Both the position numbers and the translations under genes were made by a program. Of a DNA stretch of 64,000 bases, positions 20,671-29,841 are shown in pieces. The stretch spans positions 1 through 64,000 of the forward strand of contig NZ_NCEQ01000013.1 of the NCBI RefSeq assembly GCF_002280785.1. Reading direction: 5' to 3'. The notes under the pieces are model-generated. The model did no database searches. It saw only the letters and a program-made list of their open reading frames with translations, and was not told where the DNA came from. Origin of the DNA: Brevundimonas subvibrioides. Lineage in GTDB: Bacteria; Pseudomonadota; Alphaproteobacteria; Caulobacterales; Caulobacteraceae. Every line of letters starts with the position of its first letter. The first letter of the stretch is position 1.

Positions 20671-21096
20671 ATGGAACACCATCGTCTGCGCAAATATCGC
20701 GGGCCGGAGACCTGGGCGCGGGTCCGGCAGGCCTATATCGCCGGGGAGTCGGCGCCGTCGCTCGTGCGGCGGTTCGACGTCGGCTACGCCAACCTGCGGC
20801 GGCGGGCGATGGCCGAGGGCTGGACCCGCAAGACCTATGCCCGTCAGATCGACCTGCAGCCGATCCGGGGCGGGGCGGATGAGCCGGATGGAGGTCTGGA
20901 GAGGCTGGTCGAGGCCGGGGAGATCCCACCCGTCGATGCCCACGTCGCCCTTGCCGAGGCGGTGCGCCGCGCGGCCTGGCTGCTGAGCCGGGGCAGGACC
21001 GCAGAAGCCACCGCCCTGCTCCGCGCGGCGACCGTCCTCGACAAGCTGCGCTGGCGAGCGGACTACGGCAAGACGGGCAATGGTCCGCGCGGCTAG
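20671..21096 (+). CDS. Hypothetical protein with HTH-like N-terminus
   Basis: A 141-residue basic protein. The N-terminal 55 residues (WARVRQAYIAGESAPSLVRRFDVGYANLRRRA) look like a helix-turn-helix of the resolvase or terminase-small-subunit type, then WTRKTY. The C-terminal half is Ala/Arg-rich and helical. A DNA-binding role is inferred. Its stop codon and that of the convergent transporter share the four bases CTAG at 21093-21096. Confidence 0.7.
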   Translation: MEHHRLRKYRGPETWARVRQAYIAGESAPSLVRRFDVGYANLRRRAMAEGWTRKTYARQIDLQPIRGGADEPDGGLERLVEAGEIPPVDAHVALAEAVRRAAWLLSRGRTAEATALLRAATVLDKLRWRADYGKTGNGPRG

Positions 21097-22394
21097 ATCC
21101 CCGCCGCCGCCTCCGGGTCCGCCGTCGCATCCCGTCCCTCGACGATCCGCGCGGCCGCCAGGTCAGCGGTGACATTGCCGACGGTGCGGAAGATGTCGGG
21201 CACGACCTCGACCGCCAGAAGCAGGGGCAGGACCTCCAGAGGCACGCCCATGGCCAGGCAGATCGGGGCGATGGAGGCGAAGAAGCTGACCTGTCCGGGC
21301 AGGCCGACCGTGCCGATGCTGACGGCCAGGGCGGCGAGGCCTCCGGCCAGCATGGTGGCGGTGGTGATCTCCGTCCCCGTGAGCCTGGCGACGTAGATGA
21401 CGACGGCCAGGTTGGCGACCGGGCTGGTGATGCGGAAGACGGCTACCGCCAGCGGCAGGACCAGACCCGCGGTCGCCGTCGAGACGCCGAGACGGTCGAT
21501 GGCGCGCTCGACCATGATCGGCAGGCAGGCGAGCGACGACTGGGTCGAGAAGGCCACCACCTGGGCCGGCGCGGCGCCTTGCGCAAAGCGGCCGAGACCA
21601 ATCCGGCCGACGACCACGGCCACGACATAGGTCAGGAGGATCAGGCCGATCAGGCTGAGACAGACCAGGGCGATATAGTGGCCCAGCACCCCGGCGGCGC
21701 CGAGGCCGGCGCGCAGCCCCACGCCGAGGGCCAGGGCGAAGACGCCCAGCGGCGCCACGGCCAGCACCCACTGGACGATGACGATCATGGTCTGGGCGAC
21801 CGCCTCGAAGAACAGGGCGACGGGCTGGCGCAGACGGGCGTCGAGCCGGGTGGTGGCGAAGCCGAAGGCGATGGCGAAGACGACGATGGCGAGGATGGCG
21901 TCGTCGGCCGCGGCCCGGATCGGGTTGGCCGGGGCGAGACTGGTCAGGAAGGCGCCGAAGCCGCCGCCGCCGACATTCTCGGCGACCTCGCGCGCGGCCT
22001 CGGGCGGGGCGCCGGCGAGGAGGGCGGCGGCCCCGTCCGCGCCGATGGGCCACAGGGCATGCAGTCCCAGCGACGAGGCGAAGGCATAGACCGTGGCCCC
22101 GAGCAGCAGCAGGGCGAAGACGATCACCGCCTTGAGCGCCAGCCGGCCGGTCGCCGCCGCATCGGCGATGGAGGCGATGCCGGTCACCAGCAGGCTGAAG
22201 ACCAGGGGGATGATCGTCATCCTCAGGGCGTTGAGCCACAGCTGGCCCAGGGCGTCGATCACCGCCACCGTCCCGGTCCCGCCGGGGATGCCCCAGGCCT
22301 GGGCCGCGGCGCCCGCCGCCAGGCCTCCGACCAGGGCGACCATCACCCAGAGGCTGAGGGAGGTGAAGAGGGCGGCGGTGCGGGAACGGGTCAT
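21093..22394 (-). CDS. Dicarboxylate/amino acid:cation symporter (DAACS family)
   Basis: Inner-membrane symporter of the GltP/DctA type, 433 residues with 8 to 9 hydrophobic segments and two re-entrant loops. HP1 appears as FSTQSSLACLPIM, a variant of the serine-rich loop, and the substrate and sodium site as DIFRTVGNVTAD near the C-terminus, with the conserved Asp, Arg, Thr and Asn. It probably imports glutamate, aspartate or C4-dicarboxylates. The ATG at 22394 is preferred over 22412; no strong Shine-Dalgarno precedes either. Confidence 0.9.
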   Translation of the reverse strand: MTRSRTAALFTSLSLWVMVALVGGLAAGAAAQAWGIPGGTGTVAVIDALGQLWLNALRMTIIPLVFSLLVTGIASIADAAATGRLALKAVIVFALLLLGATVYAFASSLGLHALWPIGADGAAALLAGAPPEAAREVAENVGGGGFGAFLTSLAPANPIRAAADDAILAIVVFAIAFGFATTRLDARLRQPVALFFEAVAQTMIVIVQWVLAVAPLGVFALALGVGLRAGLGAAGVLGHYIALVCLSLIGLILLTYVVAVVVGRIGLGRFAQGAAPAQVVAFSTQSSLACLPIMVERAIDRLGVSTATAGLVLPLAVAVFRITSPVANLAVVIYVARLTGTEITTATMLAGGLAALAVSIGTVGLPGQVSFFASIAPICLAMGVPLEVLPLLLAVEVVPDIFRTVGNVTADLAAARIVEGRDATADPEAAAGI

Positions 22395-22465
22395 GGCGCC
22401 GACGCTAAGCACCGGCGTCGCGGGACGCCAGCGCGAACCTTCACCGGGGCGTGCTAGGGATCGTC

Positions 22466-23746
22466 ATGCCTCCCCGCATCGTCCTCGCCACCGCCGGATC
22501 GCTCGGCGACCTGCATCCCTTCATCGCCCTGGCGCTGGCGTTGAGGGCGCGGGGGTTCGAGCCGGAGATCGCCTCCTCGCCCCAGCATGGCGCCAAGATC
22601 CGGGCCGAGGGCCTGACCTTCCACGCCATCGGCCCGAGCATCGCCGAGCTCGAGGTCATGATGGGGATGACGGAGGTGGAGATCACCGAGGCGGTGACGC
22701 GATCCAGCGGCTTCCTGTTCGAGAAGATGCTGCTGCCGCATCTGGAGCGCGGGGCCCGGCAGTTGCTGGCCGTGGCTCAAGGCGCGGTCGCGATTGTCGG
22801 ATCGACCTTCGCCGCCGGGGCGGCCATGGCGGCGGATGGTCTCGGCCTGCCCTTCGTTCCGGTCGCGTTGCAGCCGGCCATCGTCTTCTCGGCCTTTGAC
22901 CCGCCCGCCCTGCCGAACGCGCCGTGGCTGGGGCCGGCGTCGGGCGGGTGGCGGCTGGCGCTGAACCGGCTGACCCTCGCGGGCGCGCGGGCCAGGGGGG
23001 CGGCCTGGACCGGGCCGGCGGATCGGGTTCGGCAGAGGATGGGTCTGGAGCCGCAGAGGGCCAGTCTGTTGCTCGACGGACTGAAGAACCGGCCGCTGGC
23101 GCTGGGGCTTTATTCACCGCTGCTGGGCCTGCCGCAGACCGACGCGCCGCCTGGGTTCACCGTGACCGGCCATGCCGCCTACGACAGTGAGACCGGCGGG
23201 CCGACGCCCCTGTCGCCGGCGCTGGAGACCTTCCTCGCCGCCGGGCCGGAGCCCCTTGTCTTCACCCTGGGGAGCGCGGCGGTGATCATCCCCGGACGCT
23301 TCTATGTCGAGAGCCTGAAGGCGGCCCGGATTCTGGGGCGGCGGGCTGTGCTGCTGGTGGGGCCGAAAGGCGATGTCGGCGTCGCCGACAGGCCGGACGC
23401 GATCGCCGTGGCCTATGCGCCGTTCTCGAAACTGTTCCCTCGCGCGGCGGCCATCGTGCACCAGGGCGGGGTCGGGACGACGCAGCAGGCCCTGCGCGCG
23501 GGGCGACCGCAGCTGGTCGTGCCGTTCCTCGGCGACCAGTTCGACAATGCCGCGCGGGTGGTGCGGCTCGGGTGCGGGGCGACCTTGAGCCGCCGCGCCT
23601 ACCGGGCCGAGCGGGTGGCGGAAATGCTGGGCGGGGTGCTGGCGGATCCGATGGCGGTCGAGACCGCGAGGCGGCTGGGGGTCGTGGCGTCGCGCGAGGA
23701 TGGGGCGGCGGTGGCGGCGGAGCGGATCGCAGCCTTGGTCCGATAG
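22466..23746 (+). CDS. Glycosyltransferase of the UGT/MGT type (GT1-like)
   Basis: A 426-residue GT-B enzyme. The N-terminal domain starts IVLATAGSLGDLHPFIALALAL, the acceptor-side glycine motif of sterol or macrolide glucosyltransferases. The C-terminal donor domain carries HQGGVGTTQQALRAGRPQLV followed by PFLGDQFDNAARV, the PSPG-like nucleotide-sugar box. It probably glycosylates a small hydrophobic acceptor such as a lipid, sterol or carotenoid; the substrate is unknown. The ATG at 22466 is preferred over an in-frame GTG at 22451. It is divergent from the DAACS gene with a 71-base gap. Confidence 0.86.
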   Translation: MPPRIVLATAGSLGDLHPFIALALALRARGFEPEIASSPQHGAKIRAEGLTFHAIGPSIAELEVMMGMTEVEITEAVTRSSGFLFEKMLLPHLERGARQLLAVAQGAVAIVGSTFAAGAAMAADGLGLPFVPVALQPAIVFSAFDPPALPNAPWLGPASGGWRLALNRLTLAGARARGAAWTGPADRVRQRMGLEPQRASLLLDGLKNRPLALGLYSPLLGLPQTDAPPGFTVTGHAAYDSETGGPTPLSPALETFLAAGPEPLVFTLGSAAVIIPGRFYVESLKAARILGRRAVLLVGPKGDVGVADRPDAIAVAYAPFSKLFPRAAAIVHQGGVGTTQQALRAGRPQLVVPFLGDQFDNAARVVRLGCGATLSRRAYRAERVAEMLGGVLADPMAVETARRLGVVASREDGAAVAAERIAALVR

Positions 23747-23761
23747 CGTCTTTCGCAATTC

Positions 23762-23811
23762 CCTTTCGTCATCCTCCGGCGGGCGCAGCGAGACCGGGGG
23801 ATGACGAAAGG
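23762..23811. terminator. Long inverted repeat between convergent genes
   Basis: Two 18-base arms match at 17 positions: left 23762-23779 (CCTTTCGTCATCC, T, CCGG), right 23794-23811. The 14-base loop is GC-rich. It sits between the stops of the glycosyltransferase and mnmH and can act as a bidirectional terminator. The GTCATCC...GGATGAC form is also typical of dispersed REP-like elements in alphaproteobacteria. Confidence 0.75.
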
Positions 23812-23817
23812 AAAGGA

Positions 23818-24873
23818 TCAGGTCTTCGCGATGGAGATCAGCGCCGCCACCGCATCCGCCGCGCGGTCAAGGTCGGCGTCCGCCACCTCGGTCATCTCCA
23901 CCCGCCCGATCACGGGCCGGTCGCGCCGCGCGGACATGCGGCGGTAGGCGGGGTCGTAGTGTTCCTCGACCAGGGCGGCGGCGAGTTCGACCGTGCGGCC
24001 CTCCCGCGCCATCGCCTTCCAGCCCGCGATCGTCTCCTTCGAATGATGGGGCGGGAGGCGGCCGAGGGCGGTGTCCAGGGCGGCGACGTCGGAAGCGATA
24101 TCGGCATAGATCCGTGCGGAGAATCGGGCGCGCGCCTCGACGGGCGCGGTCAGTTCGATCACCGGGGCGCGGCCCATGGCCGACCACAGGGCGGGCGGGA
24201 TTGTGCGGGCGCCGATGCGGCTGGACTCGGCCTCGACGACCACCGGGCGCGTCGGGTCGAGGGTCCCCAGCGCCTCGAACAGACGGCTCTCGAACAGCTT
24301 CTGCGACGGCTGGGGACGGCCGGTCGCGCCGAACAGGGAGCCGCGATGCTCGGCCAGCCCCTCCAGGTCGATCGCCTGCACGCCGCGTTCGGCGAGGCGT
24401 GGCAGCAGAGCGGTCTTGCCGGAGCCGGTGCCGCCGTCGAGCAGGATGACGGACCATGCGGCCTCGCCATACAGGACCGCCTGGACCGTGCGCCGCCAGG
24501 TCATGTAGCCGCCGTCGAGCACGGTCGCCGGCCAGCCGATCTGCTCCATCACCGCGACCATGGCGCCCGACCTCTGGCCGCCGCGCCAGCAGTGGATCAG
24601 GGGGCGGAAGCTCCCATCGCGATCCTTCAACGCCCCGTCGAGATGGGCGGCGATGTTGCGGGCGACCTTCGCCGCGCCGATCCGGCGGGCGAGGAATTTG
24701 GACTGCTGGACATAGATGGTCCCGACCTCGGCGCGTTCGGCGTCATCGAGGACCGGCAGGTTGATGGCGCCGGGGATGTGGTCCTCGGCGAACTCGGCGG
24801 GGCTGCGCACGTCGATGATGGCGTCGAACCCGGCCCGGGCCTCGGGCGACAGATCGGTGGTGCGGCGGATCAA
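23818..24873 (-). CDS. mnmH: tRNA 2-selenouridine synthase
   Basis: Replaces sulfur by selenium at the wobble 2-thiouridine of tRNAs for Lys, Glu and Gln, using selenophosphate from SelD. The 351-residue protein has an N-terminal rhodanese domain ([21 protein letters not shown]) with the catalytic Cys95 in [10 protein letters not shown], then a P-loop domain with Walker A GGTGSGKT at 147-154. The start is a TTG at 24873: it overlaps the selD stop as TTGA and gives the family's normal N-terminus and length. An ATG-only reading would truncate the rhodanese domain. Last gene of the four-gene overlapping cluster. Confidence 0.94.
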   Translation of the reverse strand: MIRRTTDLSPEARAGFDAIIDVRSPAEFAEDHIPGAINLPVLDDAERAEVGTIYVQQSKFLARRIGAAKVARNIAAHLDGALKDRDGSFRPLIHCWRGGQRSGAMVAVMEQIGWPATVLDGGYMTWRRTVQAVLYGEAAWSVILLDGGTGSGKTALLPRLAERGVQAIDLEGLAEHRGSLFGATGRPQPSQKLFESRLFEALGTLDPTRPVVVEAESSRIGARTIPPALWSAMGRAPVIELTAPVEARARFSARIYADIASDVAALDTALGRLPPHHSKETIAGWKAMAREGRTVELAAALVEEHYDPAYRRMSARRDRPVIGRVEMTEVADADLDRAADAVAALISIAKT

Positions 24874-25913
24874 ACGACCCGCACCCCGGCGCCCTCGACG
24901 ACGCGGCCGACGACGGCGGCCTGGTCGAATCCGGCCGCGCGGATCGTCGCCAGCGTGGTCCCGGCCGCCTCGGCCGCGACGGCGACGAGAAGCCCGCCCG
25001 AGGTCTGGGGATCGGTGAGCAGGTCGCGGCGCCAGTCGTCGAACCCGGACGGCAGGGCGATCGCCTCTGCGCAGGATGCCCAGTTGCGGCCCGAGGCGCC
25101 GGTGCGGACGCCGTCGCGGGCGAGCGCCTCGACACCCTCCAGCAGGGGCGCGGCGCCCGCATCCAGCTCGATGCCCAGCCCCGAACCGCGCGCCATCTCC
25201 AGCGCATGGCCCAGCAGGCCGAAGCCGGTCACGTCGGTCATGGCGTGGACGCCGTCGGTCCCGGCCAGATCGGCGCCGACGGTGTTCAGCCTCGTGGTCG
25301 AGGCGATGAGCGCTGCATACCCGGCCGCGTCCAGCCGCTCCTGCTTGAGCGCGGCCGACAGCACGCCGACGCCGAGACCCTTGGTCAGGATCAGGACGTC
25401 CCCTGCCCGCGCCCCGCGATTGGTCAGGACCCGGTCGGGATGGACGAGGCCCAGCGCCACCAGTCCGTAGATCGGCTCCACGCTGTCGATCGAATGGCCG
25501 CCGGCGACGGGGATGCCCGCCTCGGCGCAGACGCTGGCGCCCCCCGCCAGGATTCGGCCGATGGTCCCGGTCGACAGGACATTCACCGGCATCCCGACCA
25601 GGGCCAGGGCGAAGATGGGCCGCCCGCCCATGGCATAGACATCCGACAGGGCGTTGGTCGCCGCGATCCGCCCGAAATCGAACGGGTCGTCGACCACCGG
25701 CATGAAGAAGTCGGTCGTCGCCACCAGCGCCTGCTGATCGTTCAGCCGCCAGACGGCCGCGTCGTCGGAGGTCTCGGTCCCGACCATCAGGTTGGCGAAG
25801 GCGGCGGCCTGCGGCGTCTTCGACAGGATGTCGCGCAGCACGCCGGGCGAGAGCTTGCAGCCGCAGCCTCCGCCATGGGCCAGGGACGTCAGACGGGGTT
25901 CGGGGGTGGTCAT
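24870..25913 (-). CDS. selD: Selenide, water dikinase
   Basis: Makes selenophosphate from selenide and ATP. The 347 residues begin with [20 protein letters not shown], containing the active-site Cys17 and Lys20 of the family. Further PurM/AIR-synthase-like elements follow: the ATP-binding Asp in [34 protein letters not shown] in segments, and VAGGHSID. Cys17 is encoded by an ordinary codon, so no selenocysteine readthrough is needed. The ATG overlaps the vapC stop as ATGA, and the selD stop overlaps the mnmH start as TTGA. Confidence 0.96.
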   Translation of the reverse strand: MTTPEPRLTSLAHGGGCGCKLSPGVLRDILSKTPQAAAFANLMVGTETSDDAAVWRLNDQQALVATTDFFMPVVDDPFDFGRIAATNALSDVYAMGGRPIFALALVGMPVNVLSTGTIGRILAGGASVCAEAGIPVAGGHSIDSVEPIYGLVALGLVHPDRVLTNRGARAGDVLILTKGLGVGVLSAALKQERLDAAGYAALIASTTRLNTVGADLAGTDGVHAMTDVTGFGLLGHALEMARGSGLGIELDAGAAPLLEGVEALARDGVRTGASGRNWASCAEAIALPSGFDDWRRDLLTDPQTSGGLLVAVAAEAAGTTLATIRAAGFDQAAVVGRVVEGAGVRVV

Positions 25914-26329
25914 CGCGCGAAGTCCGCCAATCGAAGAAGATGTCCTGCAAGGTTCGGCGCCGCCGCGCGCACGACGTTCAAGAAGGCGTCATCAGCCGTG
26001 AGCATTTTGCAGTCCTGTTCGATCGCAAGCGCCAGAAACAGGCAGTCATAGACCGGATGCCCGAGGGAAAGCGCCAGCTCAAGGCCGGCCGGAACCAGCG
26101 GCGGCGTCGGCAGATCGCGGACCGGCGCGCGATCCAGAACCTTTAGAAGACGCGGCGCTTCTTGCGGCGGGAGCTCGCCGGTCCTGACCGCCCGACGCAA
26201 ACCGTTGGCGGCCTCCACGCGCCAGACATCGGGCGCGACAAGCATGCGGTCCATCGCCTCGCGGGCGTGATCGCTGTCTGGCTCGTCCAACACCCATTTC
26301 AGGGCGACCGAGGTATCGACGACGATCAA
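25910..26329 (-). CDS. vapC: PIN-domain toxin, VapC/FitB-like
   Basis: A 139-residue PIN-domain ribonuclease. The acidic metal-binding residues are in place: Asp5 in [12 protein letters not shown], Glu in WRVEAANGL near residue 41, Asp in [11 protein letters not shown] near 96 and Asp in LTADDAFL near 114. Family members usually cleave tRNA or rRNA at single sites. The start is TTG at 26329, overlapping the antitoxin stop as TTGA. The stop overlaps the selD ATG as ATGA, which places the toxin between its antitoxin and the selenium genes. Confidence 0.88.
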   Translation of the reverse strand: MIVVDTSVALKWVLDEPDSDHAREAMDRMLVAPDVWRVEAANGLRRAVRTGELPPQEAPRLLKVLDRAPVRDLPTPPLVPAGLELALSLGHPVYDCLFLALAIEQDCKMLTADDAFLNVVRAAAPNLAGHLLRLADFAR

Positions 26330-26571
26330 TTTTCGTCGCGCATTTCGCGGACGACGACCTCTGACGGTGTGAACACCCGCCCCTTCTGCGCCGCCCGGAT
26401 CGCGTCCGTCTCGGCGCGGAATCGCTCGACCTGCTTCTGGCGTTCAACTTCGAGGGCGAGTTCCAGAAGGGCTCGGTGTTCGGCTTCGACGCTGCGCTGA
26501 TTGGCGATTGCGCGGCGCTTGAGGGCCTCGACCGTATCGTCACTGACGTTTCTGACAAGGAGCTGGGCCAT
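26326..26571 (-). CDS. Arc/FitA-like ribbon-helix-helix antitoxin
   Basis: An 81-residue protein starting MAQLLVRNVSDDTVEALKRRA. This is the FitA-type ribbon-helix-helix pattern, in which a short beta strand (LLVRNV) is followed by two helices and AEHRALLE. The C-terminal tail ([16 protein letters not shown]) is the expected toxin-neutralising segment. The ATG at 26571 is preferred over the much longer open frame because the family begins here and a palindrome sits just upstream. It should neutralise the overlapping PIN toxin and autorepress the promoter. Confidence 0.87.
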   Translation of the reverse strand: MAQLLVRNVSDDTVEALKRRAIANQRSVEAEHRALLELALEVERQKQVERFRAETDAIRAAQKGRVFTPSEVVVREMRDEN

Positions 26572-26579
26572 GTGTGGAT

Positions 26580-26595
26580 GATAGCACACGCTATC
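26580..26595. promoter_or_regulatory. Palindrome upstream of the antitoxin gene, candidate operator
   Basis: GATAGC, ACAC, GCTATC: perfect six-base arms with a four-base spacer, eight bases before the antitoxin ATG. Ribbon-helix-helix antitoxins usually bind such short palindromes over their own promoter or start. It also lies 70 bases upstream of the divergent small gene at 26665. Confidence 0.6.
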
Positions 26596-26664
26596 GTTCG
26601 TCTCAACGCGAGTGAACCGCGGCGGTATCCGGCCGTTCTGTCCTCGAATCCGAGGAGTATTTCC

Positions 26665-26886
26665 ATGGCCCTGTCCCGTATCGCCACCGTCATCGGCGGC
26701 CTTCTGCTGTCGAAGAGCGGACGCGGGTTCGCAGGTCGGCATGCCGGCAAGCTGGCGCTGGCCACCCTGGCCTATGAGCTGTGGCGGAGCCGGCGCACGG
26801 GCGTGACGCCGAGCCCGAAACGGGGCGCCGGCCAGGCTCAGGCCCAGGCACGTCCGCGTCAACGCTGGAGCGGCCGGACACGCTGA
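26665..26886 (+). CDS. Small hypothetical protein, basic C-terminus
   Basis: A 73-residue protein (MALSRIATVIGGLLLSKSGRGF) with a weakly hydrophobic N-terminus and an Arg/Gln/Ala-rich tail. The ATG has GAGGAG eight bases before it, the best Shine-Dalgarno in the area, which supports translation from here rather than from 26476. It is divergent from the toxin-antitoxin genes. No domain recognised. Confidence 0.65.
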   Translation: MALSRIATVIGGLLLSKSGRGFAGRHAGKLALATLAYELWRSRRTGVTPSPKRGAGQAQAQARPRQRWSGRTR

Positions 26887-26948
26887 CGGCCCTTGCCCTC
26901 CCCGGCGTCAACATCGCTAAGGTGTTCTAAATCCCGGGGAGAGCCGCC

Positions 26949-27614
26949 ATGATCGTCGTCCACCACCTGAACAACTCCCGTTCCCAGCGCGTGCTGTGGC
27001 TGCTGGAGGAGATGGGTCTCGACTATGAGGTGAAGCGCTACGAGCGGAACGCCGACACCATGCTGGCCCCGCCCGAGCTGCGCGCCATCCATCCGCTGGG
27101 CAAGTCGCCGGTAATCCAGGACGGGGATGTCATCGTCGCCGAGACCGGGGCGATCATCGAATATCTGCTGGCGACCTATCCGGGGCACGGGCTGCGGCCG
27201 ACGGCAGGGACAGCGAACGGGCGGCGGTTCACCTACTGGCTGCACTACGCCGAGGGGTCGGCGATGACGCCCCTGCTGCTCAAACTGGTGTTCGGGGCCC
27301 TGCCGACCCGGTCGCCGGGCCTGGTGCGGCCGCTGGTCAAGGCAATCTCGAACAAGGCGCAGTCCAGCTTCATCGACCCGCAGATCGCGGCCCACACCGC
27401 CTATTGGGAGGGCGAGTTGTCGAAATCGCCCTGGTTCGCCGGCGAGGCCTTCTCGGCCGCCGACATCATGATGAGCTTCCCGCTGGAGGCCGGGGCCAGC
27501 CGCGCGCCTTACGGCCCGGACAAGCCGAAGCTGAGGGCCTTCCTGCAGACCATCCATGCCCGGCCGGCCTATCAGAGGGCGCTGGAACGCGGCGGGCCCT
27601 ACGCCTACGCCTGA
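26949..27614 (+). CDS. Glutathione S-transferase
   Basis: A 221-residue cytosolic GST. The thioredoxin-like N-domain opens IVVHHLNNSRSQRVLWLLEEMGLDYEV, with the catalytic Ser/Asn in NNSRS, then the cis-Pro loop HPLGKSPVIQDGD and the glutathione-binding AETGAIIEYL. The all-helical C-domain contains FSAADIMMSFPLE, the N-capping box. The start follows GGGGAGAG. Function is conjugation or peroxide handling of an unknown electrophile. Confidence 0.93.
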   Translation: MIVVHHLNNSRSQRVLWLLEEMGLDYEVKRYERNADTMLAPPELRAIHPLGKSPVIQDGDVIVAETGAIIEYLLATYPGHGLRPTAGTANGRRFTYWLHYAEGSAMTPLLLKLVFGALPTRSPGLVRPLVKAISNKAQSSFIDPQIAAHTAYWEGELSKSPWFAGEAFSAADIMMSFPLEAGASRAPYGPDKPKLRAFLQTIHARPAYQRALERGGPYAYA

Positions 27615-27663
27615 CCCCGTTGCGGGACAGGCAACCCGCAGCGGAGGGGCGCGTTATGCGGTC

Positions 27664-27879
27664 ATGCGTTTGAAAACCCTCCAGATCGCGGCCGGCCTCG
27701 GCGCGGCCATCGCCTTTCTTCTCGCCTTCATGGCCGCGGGCGTCATGCTGGCCTCGCTTCTGTTCGCGGTCATCGGCGCCGCCCTGGTCGCCTGGATCGC
27801 CTACGGCGTGGCGAAAACCGTGCTGGATCGGCGTCTGTCGCAGGATCGTCACCGCGCCCTGCCACCATCGGCGCGCTGA
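27664..27879 (+). CDS. Small membrane protein
   Basis: A 71-residue protein (MRLKTLQIAAGLGAAIAFLLAF) with two closely spaced hydrophobic helices at about 8-28 and 30-48 and a basic C-terminal tail. It follows the GST gene by 50 bases on the same strand. The start is the ATG at 27664; a GGAGG lies 17 bases upstream, rather far. No family recognised. Confidence 0.58.
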   Translation: MRLKTLQIAAGLGAAIAFLLAFMAAGVMLASLLFAVIGAALVAWIAYGVAKTVLDRRLSQDRHRALPPSAR

Positions 27880-28037
27880 TCCGGCCGACCGCTTCCCGGC
27901 TGGACCTTGAGTTTCCGCCCTAGGCGCCCTAGCTTCTTCGGCCGGTCGCGCGCGCCCAGCGACCAGCGTATTCGCCAGAGTTTCTCTTAAGTCCCCTCTC
28001 CGGTTTACCGGGCGACAAGTCAGAAAATCACGACCAC

Positions 28038-28511
28038 ATGGAAAAAGTGCCGATGACGGCCGAGGGTTACCGCTCCCTCGACGATCAGCTTAAGCAATTG
28101 AAGTCGGTGGAACGTCCCAGCGTTATCGCGGCGATTTCGGAGGCCCGCGAACACGGCGATCTCTCGGAAAACGCCGAGTATCACGCGGCCAAGGAACGCC
28201 AGGGCTGGATCGAAGGCTCGATCGCGGACATCGAGGACAAGATCAGCCGGGCCCAGGTCATCGACGTGACCAAGCTGTCGGGCGACCAGGTCAAGTTCGG
28301 AGCCACGGTCACCGTGGTCGACGAGGACACCGAGGAAGAAGGCCGCTACCAGATCGTCGGCGAGCACGAGGCCGACGTGAAGGCGGGCAAGATCTCCATC
28401 TCCTCGCCCATCGCCCGCGCCATGATCTCCAAGGCCGTCGGCGACACCGTCGAGGTGAACACCCCCGGCGGCGTGAAGGCCTACGAAATCCTCAAGGTCG
28501 AGTGGAAGTAG
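28038..28511 (+). CDS. greA: Transcription elongation factor GreA
   Basis: Rescues backtracked RNA polymerase by stimulating transcript cleavage. The 157 residues match the family exactly: an N-terminal coiled coil ([16 protein letters not shown]) with the acidic tip [15 protein letters not shown], and a C-terminal FKBP-like domain ([37 protein letters not shown]). The tip carries the catalytic acidic residues Asp and Glu. The downstream ELM1-like gene overlaps its 3' end by 10 bases. Confidence 0.97.
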   Translation: MEKVPMTAEGYRSLDDQLKQLKSVERPSVIAAISEAREHGDLSENAEYHAAKERQGWIEGSIADIEDKISRAQVIDVTKLSGDQVKFGATVTVVDEDTEEEGRYQIVGEHEADVKAGKISISSPIARAMISKAVGDTVEVNTPGGVKAYEILKVEWK

Positions 28512-29485
28512 GGCCAAAGCCCCTTCGTATAGCGGTCGTCTCGGACGGCCGCGCCGGCATGGAAAATCAGGCGCTCGGCCTCGCCGAGGCGGTCGCGCGT
28601 CTGACTCCGGCACATATCGACGTGAAACGGGTGCGCTGGCGGTCCGCCTTCGACTGGCTGCCGGTCGCGCTGAAGGCGCCGTGGATGCTGGCGTCCGCCG
28701 CGCCCTTCCCGGCCGAAGGCGAGGCCTGGCCGGACCTGTGGATCGCGACGGGCCGGGCGACCCTGCCCCTGTCGCTGGCCGTGCGGCGCTTGAGCGGCGG
28801 CAAGACCTTCGTCGTCCAGACCCAGGATCCGCGCCTCGACCCGGCGCTGTTCGATCTGGTCGTGGCGCCGGCGCACGACAGCCTGACCGGGGCCAGGGTC
28901 GTATCGATCACCGGCTCGCCCCACCGCATCACGCCCGAGACCCTGGCCGAGGCCGCCCCCGCCTTCGCCGGGCGGCTGGACGTCCTGCCCCGCCCGCGGG
29001 TCGCCATCCTGATCGGGGGCAGGTCCAAGGCCTTCGACCTGACGCCGGACCATGCCGCGACGCTGGCGGACCGGATCGCGGCGGCCGTGAGAGCCTCTGG
29101 CGGATCGCTGATGCTGACCTTCTCCCGCAGAACGCCCGAGGCGGCGAAGGCGGTCATGACCGGGCGGCTGAGCGACCTGCCTGGCTGGATCTGGGCGGGT
29201 GAGGGCGCGAACCCGCTGTTCGCCTTCCTGCACGCCGCCGACCACATCCTCGTTACCGAGGACAGCGCCAACATGGCCGCCGAGGCCGCCTCGACGGGCA
29301 AGCCGGTTCACGTCCTGGCGATGGTGGCGCTCAAGGCCCCGGGCAAGTTCGCGCGCCTGCATGCCGACCTGGAAGCCAGGGGCGCGGCGCGGCCGTTCGA
29401 CCGATCGCTGGAGACATGGTCCTATGCGCCGCTGGCCGAGACCGATCGGGCCGCGCGGGAATTGCTGAAGGCGATGAGGCGCTAG
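28502..29485 (+). CDS. ELM1/GtrOC1-family protein (DUF1022)
   Basis: A 327-residue protein of the family named for plant mitochondrial fission factor ELM1; bacterial members look like GT-B nucleotide-sugar enzymes. Visible marks are [22 protein letters not shown] at the N-terminus, FVVQTQDPR near 102, [11 protein letters not shown] near 170 and [21 protein letters not shown] near 255, the latter like a nucleotide-sugar binding site. The start is a GTG inside the greA stop region. Function in bacteria is unproven; translational coupling to greA is implied by the overlap. Confidence 0.88.
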   Translation: MEVGPKPLRIAVVSDGRAGMENQALGLAEAVARLTPAHIDVKRVRWRSAFDWLPVALKAPWMLASAAPFPAEGEAWPDLWIATGRATLPLSLAVRRLSGGKTFVVQTQDPRLDPALFDLVVAPAHDSLTGARVVSITGSPHRITPETLAEAAPAFAGRLDVLPRPRVAILIGGRSKAFDLTPDHAATLADRIAAAVRASGGSLMLTFSRRTPEAAKAVMTGRLSDLPGWIWAGEGANPLFAFLHAADHILVTEDSANMAAEAASTGKPVHVLAMVALKAPGKFARLHADLEARGAARPFDRSLETWSYAPLAETDRAARELLKAMRR

Positions 29486-29488
29486 ACC

Positions 29489-29770
29489 TCAGTCGCCCCC
29501 ACCGCCGCCGTCCGACCCGTCGTCCGCCCCATCGGCATCCTTCGACCGGCCGCCGCTGCCGCCGTCGGCGTAGGTCGCCCCTCCGTCGCCGTCGCCCTTG
29601 CGCTTCGCCTTGTCCCGCGCGTCCAGCGCGCCTCCGAGGATGAGGCCCAGGGCCACCCCGACGCCGATGCCGATCGCCAGATTGCCCATCGCGACCCCGA
29701 TGGCGGCGCCGACGCCCACGCCGATGGCGAGCCCGACCCCGATGAAGCTTCGTTGCGGCTGAACGTCCAT
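29489..29770 (-). CDS. Small glycine-zipper protein
   Basis: A 93-residue protein. Residues 8 to 50 form a glycine-patterned hydrophobic hairpin (GVGLAIGVGVGAAIGVAMG, then GIGVGVALGLILGG), and the tail is Gly/Asp/Lys-rich and low in complexity. The ATG at 29770 has GGAGAG upstream and excludes a doubtful 14-residue basic extension. Glycine-zipper proteins often sit in membranes. It is convergent with the ELM1-like gene, which ends three bases away. Confidence 0.6.
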   Translation of the reverse strand: MDVQPQRSFIGVGLAIGVGVGAAIGVAMGNLAIGIGVGVALGLILGGALDARDKAKRKGDGDGGATYADGGSGGRSKDADGADDGSDGGGGGD

Positions 29771-29841
29771 CTGTCGTCTCTCCACGGTTTTCCGTCGCCC
29801 GGGACATCGCATGGGGCGGAATCAGAGACTAGATAGCACTC

